DNA from: Streptomyces sp. NBC_00464 | GTDB taxonomy: Bacteria; Actinomycetota; Actinomycetes; Streptomycetales; Streptomycetaceae | NCBI RefSeq assembly: GCF_036013915.1 | Contig: NZ_CP107899.1 | Location: 2,108,001 to 2,172,000, forward strand | Length of the DNA: 64,000 nt | Reading direction: 5' to 3' | The notes under the pieces: model-generated | Databases searched by the model: none | The model's input: the letters and a program-made list of their open reading frames with translations, nothing else | What the model was told of the DNA's origin: nothing | Part shown: piece after piece, positions 23,965 through 31,344 of the stretch | Layout of the letters: every line of letters begins with the position of its first letter | Numbering within the stretch: the stretch's first letter is position 1 | Made by a program: the position numbers and the translations under genes

Positions 23965-25332
23965 GGAGGCGGGCCGTGAGGCCCATTCATATGTGTTTGT
24001 CATCGACAAACACGGCATACCGTTGCAGCCCTGCAGTCCGGCCCGCGCCCGGAAACTGTTGGGAGCGGGGCGCGCAGCTGTACACCGGTACACACCGTTC
24101 GTGATCCGTCTGAGGGATCGCACCATCACGGAATCCGTGGTGGAAGGAGTGGAGATAGGTATCGACCCTGGCAGCAGGCACACGGGGGTCGCAGTGTTCA
24201 CCTCGGTCGCTGGTGAACGACAAGGCCGCTTCGCACTGCAGCTCGATCACCGGGGCGCAACCATTCGCAAGAAGATGCTCCAACGTGCCGCGTTTCGGCG
24301 CCGACGCCGGTCGGTGAACCTGCGCCACCGCCCTGCACGCTTCAACAATCGTGCTGTGCAGGCCGGTTGGCTCCCTCCCACATTGCGCCATCGGGTGGAC
24401 ACCACGCTCGCCTGGCTGGAGAGGCTCACTCGCTGGACTCCGGTGAAAAGGGTGCACGTAGAACGTGCGGCGTTCGACACCCACGCCCTCACTCTCGGGA
24501 GGGCCTCCACGGGTGGCATTGAGTACCAGCAGGGCACTCTCGCGGGCTATGAGGCTCGTGAGTACCCCCTCGCCAAATGGCGCCACGCCTGTGCCTACTG
24601 CGGAGCTACCGGTGTACCTCTGAACATCGATCACATCCGCCCGCGCTCGCGAGGCGGCACCGATCGAATCTCGAACCTCGCCTTGGCTTGCATCCCCTGT
24701 AATCAGGCGAAGGGCAACATCTCAGTCGAGAAGTTCCTGGTCCGCAACCCTCAGCGACTCGCGCAGATCCTCGCCCAGGCAAAGGCACCTCTGGTAGATG
24801 CCGCTGCCGTCAACAGCACCAGATGGGCACTATGGCGTGCCATCAACGCCCGTTGGCAGACACACGTCTCCTCCGGCGGACGCACCAAATGGAATCACAT
24901 CCGCAATCGTCTGCCTAAGACGCACACTCAGGACGCCCTGGCCGTAGGCAAAGTCGATGCCATCACTCGGCATCCAGCGCACGTACTGATCGTCAGCTGC
25001 ACAGGGCGAGGCACGTACGCCCGCACTCGTGCTGACAAACACGGCTTCCCTCGCTTGCGTCTGCCCAGGAGAAAGACGGTCCGCGGGTTCCAAACCGGAG
25101 ACCTCGTCAGGGCGGTAGTTCCCACCGGCAAGAAGGCGGGAACGCACACGGGCCGGGTCGCGGTCCGCACCAGCGGCAGCTTCAACATCACCACCCGGCA
25201 CGGCACTGTGCAGGGAATCCACCACCGGCACGTCCTCCTCCTCCAGCGAGCCGACGGATACGCCTACACCACAGAGAAGGAGACAGGGGCCTCCCCAGGC
25301 ATAGCCTCTGGGACACACACCCCTCTCAGCTC
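23755..25332 (+). mobile_element. IscB/HEARO (IS605-related, non-autonomous) element inserted between nrdA and nrdB
   Basis: The element comprises an omega RNA and iscB, with no transposase. The right boundary is placed immediately before the ATGA of the nrdB start (25333), since IscB homology ends a little earlier and NrdB begins there. The left boundary is placed a few bases after the AAGGAGG at 23741-23747 and before the first omega RNA stem at 23764; it is uncertain by about ten bases. No target duplication is seen, which fits IS200/IS605-type insertion. The stretch looks less GC-rich and has more varied codon use than the flanking nrd genes. I recall that HEARO elements were reported to sit just upstream of ATGA or GTGA. 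Confidence 0.75.
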
Positions 25333-25336
25333 ATGA
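23993..25336 (+). CDS. iscB: RNA-guided nuclease IscB
   Basis: A 447-residue IscB with complete architecture: PLMP domain (FVIDKHGIPLQPCSPARARK, about residues 2-40), RuvC-I GIDPGSRHTGVAV with Asp58, an arginine-rich bridge helix (about 91-118, RRRRRSVNLRHR), RuvC-II VHVERAAFD with Glu157, HNH with Cys200/Cys203, Asp213-His214 and Cys233/Cys236 (NIDHIRPRSRGG), RuvC-III HTQDALAVG with His311 and Asp314, and a C-terminal TAM-interacting-type domain ending GTVQGIHHRHVLLLQRADG. All catalytic residues are present, so both DNA strands could be cut. The GTG at 23993 gives the usual N terminus. The frame is open back to 23747, but that part is omega RNA. The TGA stop lies inside the nrdB ATGA. Confidence 0.92.
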   Translation: MFVIDKHGIPLQPCSPARARKLLGAGRAAVHRYTPFVIRLRDRTITESVVEGVEIGIDPGSRHTGVAVFTSVAGERQGRFALQLDHRGATIRKKMLQRAAFRRRRRSVNLRHRPARFNNRAVQAGWLPPTLRHRVDTTLAWLERLTRWTPVKRVHVERAAFDTHALTLGRASTGGIEYQQGTLAGYEAREYPLAKWRHACAYCGATGVPLNIDHIRPRSRGGTDRISNLALACIPCNQAKGNISVEKFLVRNPQRLAQILAQAKAPLVDAAAVNSTRWALWRAINARWQTHVSSGGRTKWNHIRNRLPKTHTQDALAVGKVDAITRHPAHVLIVSCTGRGTYARTRADKHGFPRLRLPRRKTVRGFQTGDLVRAVVPTGKKAGTHTGRVAVRTSGSFNITTRHGTVQGIHHRHVLLLQRADGYAYTTEKETGASPGIASGTHTPLSS

Positions 25337-26355
25337 GCACCACACCCGAACGACACAAGAACCTGCTGGACCCGGGCTTCGAACTGACCCTGCGGCCGAT
25401 GCGCTACCCGGACTTCTACGAGCGCTACCGGGACGCGATCAAGAACACCTGGACGGTGGAGGAGGTCGACCTCCACTCCGACGTCGCCGACCTCGCCAAG
25501 CTCTCGCCGGGCGAGCAGCACATGATCGGCCGGCTCGTCGCGTTCTTCGCGACGGGTGACTCGATCGTCTCCAACAACCTCGTGCTGACGCTGTACAAGC
25601 ACATCAACTCACCCGAGGCGCGGCTGTACCTGTCGCGGCAGCTGTTCGAGGAGGCCGTGCACGTCCAGTTCTATCTGACGCTGCTCGACACCTATCTGCC
25701 CGACCCGGACGACCGGGCGGCCGCCTTCGACGCGGTCGAGGAGATCCCGTCGATCCGCGAGAAGGCGCAGTTCTGCTTCAAGTGGATGGATTCGGTCGAG
25801 AAGATCGACCGGCTGGAGACGAAGGCCGACCGCCGCCGCTTCCTGCTGAACCTGATCTGCTTCGCGGCGTGCATCGAGGGCCTGTTCTTCTACGGCGCCT
25901 TCGCGTACGTGTACTGGTTCCGCTCGCGCGGTCTGCTGCACGGCCTCGCCACGGGCACCAACTGGGTGTTCCGTGACGAGACGATGCACATGAACTTCGC
26001 GTTCGAGGTCGTGGACACCGTCCGCAAGGAGGAGCCGGAGCTCTTCGACGACGCTCTCCAGCAGCAGGTCACCGACATGCTGAAGGAGGCCGTCGAGGCG
26101 GAGTTGCAGTTCGGCCGTGACCTGTGCGGCGAGGGCCTGCCCGGCATGAACACCGAGTCGATGCGCCAGTACCTGGAGTGCGTCGCCGACCAGCGGCTCA
26201 CCCGGCTGGGCTTCCCGGCGGTGTACGGCTCGGAGAACCCGTTCTCGTTCATGGAGCTCCAGGGCGTCCAGGAGCTGACGAACTTCTTCGAGCGCCGCCC
26301 GTCCGCCTACCAGGTGGCGGTCGAGGGCACGGTCGGCTTCGACGACGACTTCTAG
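25333..26355 (+). CDS. nrdB: Class Ia ribonucleoside-diphosphate reductase, small (radical) subunit
   Basis: The 340-residue protein is a ferritin-like NrdB. Metal ligands are in the helices around QLFEEAVHVQFYL and WVFRDETMHMNFAFEV, and the C terminus VGFDDDF is the peptide that docks to NrdA. It houses the di-metal site and radical. Its ATG overlaps the iscB stop as ATGA. The 25 bp before the start (CACCCCTCTCAGCTC) contain no purine-rich ribosome site, so translation probably depends on ribosomes arriving from iscB or on a leaderless-like mechanism. This follows from the element inserted immediately upstream. A hairpin after the stop may end the operon. Confidence 0.95.
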   Translation: MSTTPERHKNLLDPGFELTLRPMRYPDFYERYRDAIKNTWTVEEVDLHSDVADLAKLSPGEQHMIGRLVAFFATGDSIVSNNLVLTLYKHINSPEARLYLSRQLFEEAVHVQFYLTLLDTYLPDPDDRAAAFDAVEEIPSIREKAQFCFKWMDSVEKIDRLETKADRRRFLLNLICFAACIEGLFFYGAFAYVYWFRSRGLLHGLATGTNWVFRDETMHMNFAFEVVDTVRKEEPELFDDALQQQVTDMLKEAVEAELQFGRDLCGEGLPGMNTESMRQYLECVADQRLTRLGFPAVYGSENPFSFMELQGVQELTNFFERRPSAYQVAVEGTVGFDDDF

Positions 26356-26360
26356 TCCCT

Positions 26361-26573
26361 TCAGATCCTCGCCCAGCTCCTGACGTACGGACGCCGTGCG
26401 GCCCTCACCGGCCGTGCGGCGTCCGCCGTTTGCGGGGGTTCGGTACGGCGGGCCCGTTCCGCCTCCCGGAGCTCGCGGTCGATGCGGCGTTCGCGGGCGA
26501 TGCCGGCCAGCGCCGGCAGCAGGACGAGAGCGATAACGGCGGATATGCCCAGGAAGTTCAGGAATGTGTTCAT
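26361..26573 (-). CDS. Small single-helix membrane protein
   Basis: This 70-residue protein has one N-terminal membrane segment (FLNFLGISAVIALVLLPALAG) followed by a highly charged, arginine-rich cytoplasmic tail (RERRIDRELREAERARR) ending RPYVRSWARI. I do not recognise a family. The start ATG at 26573 has AGAGG upstream. It lies between nrdB and nrdS on the opposite strand, its stop 5 bp from that of nrdB. Its coding sequence contains a large hairpin that could terminate nrdB transcription. Small proteins with this pattern occur at the same place in other Streptomyces, as far as I recall. Confidence 0.7.
   Translation of the reverse strand: MNTFLNFLGISAVIALVLLPALAGIARERRIDRELREAERARRTEPPQTADAARPVRAARRPYVRSWARI
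26388..26425 (+). terminator. Candidate nrdB terminator embedded in the convergent small gene
   Basis: CGGACGCCG (26388-26396) pairs with CGGCGTCCG (26417-26425), with an inner CGGCC/GGCCG (26399-26403 with 26410-26414) and loop of about 6 nt. It lies 33 bp after the nrdB stop but inside the reverse-strand reading frame. Confidence 0.6.
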
Positions 26574-26654
26574 GCCTCTACTGTCGTCGTTTCCGGCCGA
26601 TCGCGTCAGTGGCAGGACTGTCATGGACCATCGAATTACTGCCACACTGGGGCC

Positions 26655-27629
26655 ATGCTGAAAAATGTCGCCGCCCTGCTGCTCGACGAGGTACACCCCT
26701 TCGAGCTCGGCGTTCTGTCCGAGGTGTTCGGACTCGACCGCAGCGACGAGGGACTGCCGGTGCAGGACTTCGCCGTGGTCTCCGCCGAGGGCCCGGTCCT
26801 TCGGACCCACGCCGGGTTCACCATCAACACCCCCTTCGGCCTCGACCGCCTGGAGGAGGCCGACCTCATCGCCATCCCGGCCGGCAGCCGCTTCGGCGAC
26901 CGGGAGTTCCCCGAGGAGGCCCTGGAGGCACTGCGCCGGGCCGTGGACCGCGGGGCCAGGGTGCTGAGCGTCTGCTCGGGGGCGTACATGCTCGGCGCGG
27001 CCGGCCTGCTGGACGGCCGGCGCTGCACCACGCACTGGCGGCATGCCGCCGAGCTGGCCCGCCGCTTCCCTCGGGCGATCGTCGAGCCGGACGTGCTGTA
27101 CGTGGACGAGGGCTCCGTCATCACCTCGGCGGGCACGGCCGCGGGGATCGACGCCTGTCTGCACCTGATCCGCCAGGAGTACGGGACCGCCGCCGCCAAC
27201 ACCATCGCCCGCCGCATGGTGGTGCCGCCGCATCGCGACGGCGGGCAGGCGCAGTACATCCAGCGTCCGCTGCCCCGCACCCGCTGCGACACGGTCGGCG
27301 ACACGCTCGCCTGGATGGAGCGCCACCTCGACCAGGAGATGACCGTCGAGCAGCTGGCCGCACAGGCGCACATGTCCCCGCGCACCTTCGCCCGCCGCTT
27401 CCAGCAGGAGACGGGCACCACCCCGTACCGCTGGCTGCTGCGCCAGCGGGTGCTGCTGGCGCAGCATCTTCTGGAGACATCCGATGAAACGATGGATACG
27501 ATCGCCGGACAGACGGGCTTCGGAAACGCCGCGGCACTCCGCCATCAGTTCGTACGCTCCCTGGGCACCACGCCGAACGCGTACCGCAGGACCTTCCGGG
27601 GCCCGACCGAACTGACCGAAGTCGCCTGA
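26655..27629 (+). CDS. nrdS: AraC-family regulator with DJ-1/PfpI domain (NrdS)
   Basis: The 324-residue regulator is of the GlxA type: an N-terminal DJ-1/PfpI-like domain (about residues 1-170) with RVLSVCSGAYMLGAAGLLDG carrying the nucleophile-elbow cysteine, and a C-terminal AraC double helix-turn-helix with MTVEQLAAQAHMSPRTFARR and DTIAGQTGFGNAAALRHQF. It occupies the position of nrdS, the third gene associated with class Ia nrdAB in S. coelicolor. Its role is unresolved there. Here an opposite-strand gene and a hairpin separate it from nrdB, so it may have its own promoter. The ATG at 26655 gives a clean domain start. Confidence 0.85.
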   Translation: MLKNVAALLLDEVHPFELGVLSEVFGLDRSDEGLPVQDFAVVSAEGPVLRTHAGFTINTPFGLDRLEEADLIAIPAGSRFGDREFPEEALEALRRAVDRGARVLSVCSGAYMLGAAGLLDGRRCTTHWRHAAELARRFPRAIVEPDVLYVDEGSVITSAGTAAGIDACLHLIRQEYGTAAANTIARRMVVPPHRDGGQAQYIQRPLPRTRCDTVGDTLAWMERHLDQEMTVEQLAAQAHMSPRTFARRFQQETGTTPYRWLLRQRVLLAQHLLETSDETMDTIAGQTGFGNAAALRHQFVRSLGTTPNAYRRTFRGPTELTEVA

Positions 27630-27721
27630 CTCTCCATCGGGCTGACATCGGATCATTCGTCCAACCGATTCCTTCAACTGTCCATGGACCGGGCCGCCGT
27701 CGGCGCGCCAGGGTCGGGCGC

Positions 27722-29638
27722 ATGGACATCCGGATGGCTAAACGAAGGACCATCGGGGCCGTGGTGGCCGCGCTCGCCGCCACCCTGCTCCCCCTGCAGA
27801 GCGCCGTGGCGCAGGACGGATCCACCGCCGCCCCGCCTCCCGAGGTGCTGCCGTCGCTGCGCCAGTGGCAGCCCGGCGAGGGGGAGTTCACGCTCACCGA
27901 CCGGGCCAGGATCGTGCTGGACGGGGTGCGGGAGCAGCGCACATCGGCCGATGCGGCGCGGTTCGCGGGCGAACTGGCGGGGAAGGCCCCGGTGTCACGG
28001 GGAGAGGCCCGCTCCGGCGACATCGTGCTGCGCCAGGACCCGTCCCTGAAGGGCACGCTGGGAGCGGAGGGCTACCGCCTCGATGTCGGCGACCGGGTCA
28101 CCGTCACCGCCGCGACGTCGACGGGCGTGTTCTACGGTTCGCGCACAGTGCTCCAGCTGCTGAACGACGACGGCCGGGCCGCGCGCGGTTCGGCGACGGA
28201 CGTGCCCGCGTACCGCGAGCGCGGGGTCGGGGTGTGCGCCTGCTACATCAACGTCTCGCTCCCCTGGTTCGAGCGGCTGATGAAGGACATGGCCTCCCAG
28301 AAGCTCAACCAGCTCTGGATCGAGGCGAAGGTCAGGAGTGACACCGACCCGGAGTCGGCGTTCTGGGGCTATTACACGAAGCCGCAGGTGCGCGCCCTGG
28401 TCGCGATGGCGAAGAAGTACCACATCGACCTGGTGCCGGAGATCAACTCCCCCGGCCACATGGACACGTACCTGGAGAACCACCCGGAGCTCCAGCTCAA
28501 GGACAAGGACGGCGTCGCCTCCCCGCCCCGGCTGGACATCTCGCGGCCCGAGGCGCTGGCGTACTACACCTCGATGGTGGACGAGGCCCTGGAGGTGTGG
28601 GACACCCGCACCTGGCACATGGGCGCCGACGAGTACATGATCGGCTCGTCGTACCCGAACTATCCGCAGCTGCAGACGGCCGCGACCGCGAAGTTCGGCG
28701 CCTCGGCCACCCCCGACGACCTCTTCGTCGACTTCATCAACCAGGTCAACGCCCATGTGAAGGCCGGCGGCCGGTCACTGCGGATCTGGAACGACGGACT
28801 CGTCGGCCGCAACGGCACCGTCCCGCTCGACCGTGACATCACCGTCGAGCACTGGCTGGGCGGCGGCGCCATCCAGCAGCCGTCCGCGCTGCTGGCCGAG
28901 GGCCGGCCGGTGATGAACTCGGCGTACGCGCTCTACCTGGTGCGCGGCGGATACACCATGCAGACCCAGAAGCTGTACGAGAGCGACTGGACGCCCCTGC
29001 GCTTCGAGGGCCAGACACTGCCCGCCACGGCGGCGAACCTGACCGGCGCGAAGATCAGCCTGTGGCCGGACAGCGCGGCGGCCGAGACCGAGAACGAGGT
29101 CGAGGCGAAGGTCTTCATGCCGCTGCGCTTCATCGCGCAGGCCACCTGGGGCGGTCCGAAGCCCAGTGGGACGTACGCCGGTTTCGAGGCGCTCGCCCGG
29201 CGGATCGGGCACGCCCCCGGCTGGGAGAACACCGACCGCACCCCGCTGGCGGACGGTACGTACCGGCTGACGGCGGGCGCGAAGGCGCTGGCACCCGGCG
29301 CGGACGCCGGGGTCGCGCTGGCCCGGGGCTCGAAGGCGGCGTGGACGCTGACGGCGACCTCCGACGGGTACTACACCGTGAGGTCCACGGAGAACGGTCT
29401 GTGCCTGGACGCGGCACGCGGGAAGAAGTACCTGGGCGCCCCGCTGGAGGTGGGGGCCGAGCTGTCGCTCGGGACCTGCGCGGCGGGTGCGCGCACGCAG
29501 CGCTGGCAGCTGGACACCGGAGCGGGCGCCACGGTCCTGCGTAACGCCGTCTCCCAGCTGCGGCTGACGGAGCGGTCATCGGACGGCGCCGCGGTGCAGA
29601 CGACGGGCGGAACGCGTCTGGCGGCGAAGTCCGCCTGA
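27722..29638 (+). CDS. Secreted beta-N-acetylhexosaminidase (GH20) with a C-terminal ricin-like domain
   Basis: The 638-residue precursor has a signal peptide (RRTIGAVVAALAATLLPLQSAVAQ), a GH20b-type N-terminal domain (about residues 40-160), and a GH20 barrel with the catalytic Asp-Glu pair in HMGADEYM (about residue 300). The C-terminal 130 residues look like a ricin-type beta-trefoil (YTVRSTENGLCLDAAR, then TQRWQLD). It should release GlcNAc from chito-oligosaccharides or glycans outside the cell, feeding the Das uptake system upstream in this window. The ATG at 27734 (MAKRRT) is an equally good start. I see no clear dre site before it; a GTCCATGGAC palindrome lies at 27680-27689. Confidence 0.88.
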   Translation: MDIRMAKRRTIGAVVAALAATLLPLQSAVAQDGSTAAPPPEVLPSLRQWQPGEGEFTLTDRARIVLDGVREQRTSADAARFAGELAGKAPVSRGEARSGDIVLRQDPSLKGTLGAEGYRLDVGDRVTVTAATSTGVFYGSRTVLQLLNDDGRAARGSATDVPAYRERGVGVCACYINVSLPWFERLMKDMASQKLNQLWIEAKVRSDTDPESAFWGYYTKPQVRALVAMAKKYHIDLVPEINSPGHMDTYLENHPELQLKDKDGVASPPRLDISRPEALAYYTSMVDEALEVWDTRTWHMGADEYMIGSSYPNYPQLQTAATAKFGASATPDDLFVDFINQVNAHVKAGGRSLRIWNDGLVGRNGTVPLDRDITVEHWLGGGAIQQPSALLAEGRPVMNSAYALYLVRGGYTMQTQKLYESDWTPLRFEGQTLPATAANLTGAKISLWPDSAAAETENEVEAKVFMPLRFIAQATWGGPKPSGTYAGFEALARRIGHAPGWENTDRTPLADGTYRLTAGAKALAPGADAGVALARGSKAAWTLTATSDGYYTVRSTENGLCLDAARGKKYLGAPLEVGAELSLGTCAAGARTQRWQLDTGAGATVLRNAVSQLRLTERSSDGAAVQTTGGTRLAAKSA

Positions 29639-29650
29639 CCTCGGGAGCAG

Positions 29651-29684
29651 CTGTGGGGCCCGCCGACGACGGCGGGCCCCACAG
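29651..29684. terminator. Bidirectional terminator between hexosaminidase and peptidase genes
   Basis: A 15-bp perfect stem CTGTGGGGCCCGCCG (29651-29665) with 29670-29684, loop ACGA. Genes converge here. Confidence 0.85.
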
Positions 29685-29689
29685 ACGTG

Positions 29690-30421
29690 TCAGATGCCGC
29701 AGTTGGGCGCCGACCAGTAGTGGCTCGGGCCCTGGTTCACGTGGACGTGGTCGTTGTGGTCCGGGTAGCCCGGGCCGAGGATCCCGTTGAACCCGTGGTT
29801 ACGGGCCTGCTGGGCCAGGGTGCAGAAGGCGATCCCGCCCAGGTCGGCCGCGTCACCGTACAGATGGCGGCTGTTGGACGCACCACCGGCAGCACTGTTG
29901 CAGGAGTAGGAACGGAAGCCGCTGTTGACGGTGATGGGGCGGTCACCGAGCGCGTGGCGCAGCGCCTCCAGCTTCCACATGGTGCTCAGGGCGTTGGCCT
30001 TCGCGGTGCCCGCCGCGACGGCACCACCCGCCCAGGTGCTGTTGCAGTGGTTGAGCTCGGCGTACGTGAAGTGGGCGGGCGTGCAGTCGCTGTCCTGGAG
30101 GGCGTAGAGCTTGGACTGGGTGGCCGGGCCGGCGATGCCGTCGGCAGCCAGTCCGTAGGCGGCCTGGAAGCGCTTGACGGCGGCGGTGGTGGCGGGCCCG
30201 TAGGAGCCGTCGATGGCGAGTACGGAGTTGTATCCGGGGTATCCGGCCACCCGGATCTGGAGCTGGACGACATCGTTGCCGGTGGCGCCCGAGGAGAGGG
30301 TACGGGTCCAGGTGTAGCAGTCGTCGGCCTGCGCGGTGCCGGCGGTCACGACGGCCCCGCCCAAGGCGAAAGCCATGGTCATGACAAGGCCGAGCAGGAG
30401 TCGTGCGGAACGTCTGAGCAT
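29690..30421 (-). CDS. Secreted peptidoglycan-binding M15-type D-Ala-D-Ala carboxypeptidase
   Basis: The 243-residue precursor has a signal peptide (about residues 1-32, cleavage near AQADD), a peptidoglycan-binding_1 domain (about 40-105, with VLAIDGSYGPATTAAVKRFQ) and an M15_3 zinc peptidase domain. The peptidase has the ligands in ITVNSGFRSYSCN, SRHLYGDAADLGG and HNDHVHVNQGPSHYW. This arrangement is that of the well-studied Streptomyces Zn-DD-carboxypeptidases, which trim the terminal D-alanine of the cell-wall stem peptide. Four cysteines could form disulfides outside the cell. It is monocistronic and convergent with the hexosaminidase gene. Confidence 0.88.
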   Translation of the reverse strand: MLRRSARLLLGLVMTMAFALGGAVVTAGTAQADDCYTWTRTLSSGATGNDVVQLQIRVAGYPGYNSVLAIDGSYGPATTAAVKRFQAAYGLAADGIAGPATQSKLYALQDSDCTPAHFTYAELNHCNSTWAGGAVAAGTAKANALSTMWKLEALRHALGDRPITVNSGFRSYSCNSAAGGASNSRHLYGDAADLGGIAFCTLAQQARNHGFNGILGPGYPDHNDHVHVNQGPSHYWSAPNCGI

Positions 30422-30533
30422 GGGGGGGGCTCCCTACCACGGTGAAGGTGTGGAGCGACAGCCTGTCGGACGAGTCGACGCGCGTCAACTATGCATGGAA
30501 GAAAGGCAGTTGACTTCTCCGAGACATGCCGGA

Positions 30534-30563
30534 GGCCCTGTCCCGGCGTACCGGAACAGGGCC
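30534..30563 (-). terminator. Terminator downstream of peptide deformylase
   Basis: GGCCCTGT (30534-30541) and CCGG (30543-30546) pair with CCGG (30551-30554) and ACAGGGCC (30556-30563), with one mismatch and a CGTA loop, 26 bp beyond the stop. Confidence 0.7.
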
Positions 30564-30588
30564 CCGCACAGCTGCGCGCCCAGCCGGA

Positions 30589-31227
30589 TCAGTCGTTCGG
30601 GACGACCTCGTAGCGCGGGGTGTTCTCCGCCATCTGCCGCAGCGCGTCCTTACGGTCGCGCTTGGAGAGCCGGTCGATGTACAGGTAGCCGTACAGGTGG
30701 TCCGTCTCGTGCTGGAGGCAGCGGGCGAAGTAGCCGTTGCCCCGCACCTTGACCGGGTTGCCCTTGGCGTCCTGGCCGCGCACCACCGCGTAGTCCGGGC
30801 GGGCCAGCGAGGCGTACGCCGTCGGGACGGAGAGGCAGCCCTCGTTGGAGTCGTCCAGGACGCGCTCCTCGGGCGCGAGCTCGTCGAGCACCGGGTTGCA
30901 GATGGCGCCCGTGTGCCGGACCCCGTCGTCGTCCGGGCAGTCGTAGACGAAGACCTTGAGGTCGACCCCGATCTGGTTGGCGGCCAGGCCCACACCCTCG
31001 GCCGTGCGCTGGCTGGCGAACATGTCGTCGATCAGCTGGGCCAGCTCGTCGTCGAACGCGGTGACGTCCTTGCACTCCTTGTGCAGGACCGGGTTGCCCA
31101 CGACCGTGATCGGGCGGGAGGTGCCGCGCTCGCGGTATGCCGCCTCGCGCGCCTCACAGTCCTCGGTGTCGACCAGAAACCCTTCCTCGTCGACGCTGAT
31201 CTGCTCGTCCGTCTCCTGCTGGGCCAT
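30589..31227 (-). CDS. def: Peptide deformylase
   Basis: The 212-residue enzyme has the three deformylase motifs in order: [10 protein letters not shown] (about residues 78-87), EGCLSVP (about 129-135) and QHETDHLYG (about 172-180), which supply the metal ligands (Cys and two His) and catalytic Glu. It removes the formyl group from nascent proteins. An acidic N-terminal extension of about 35 residues ([19 protein letters not shown]) precedes the catalytic domain and is frequent in actinobacterial paralogues. Streptomyces usually carry several def genes, so this need not be the only copy. Confidence 0.93.
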   Translation of the reverse strand: MAQQETDEQISVDEEGFLVDTEDCEAREAAYRERGTSRPITVVGNPVLHKECKDVTAFDDELAQLIDDMFASQRTAEGVGLAANQIGVDLKVFVYDCPDDDGVRHTGAICNPVLDELAPEERVLDDSNEGCLSVPTAYASLARPDYAVVRGQDAKGNPVKVRGNGYFARCLQHETDHLYGYLYIDRLSKRDRKDALRQMAENTPRYEVVPND

Positions 31228-31344
31228 GTCCGCCGTACGCCTTCCTCACAACCTGAAACCCGGGATCCGCGGCTCGCGAGAACCCGGGCACCCGAGCACC
31301 GGAATCGGTGCGCGTACAGCCTACGGGCACCGGCCGGGCACCGG

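Noticed and set aside
23747..23992. In-frame N-terminal extension of 82 residues on IscB
   Set aside because: The region folds as the omega RNA and shows no conserved protein sequence. IscB homology starts at FVIDKHG. It may still be translated, as discussed in the findings.
23993..25336. Interpretation of the HNH gene as a homing endonuclease or Cas9 fragment
   Set aside because: The PLMP domain, short bridge helix and absence of a REC lobe fit IscB. No intron or CRISPR array is present.
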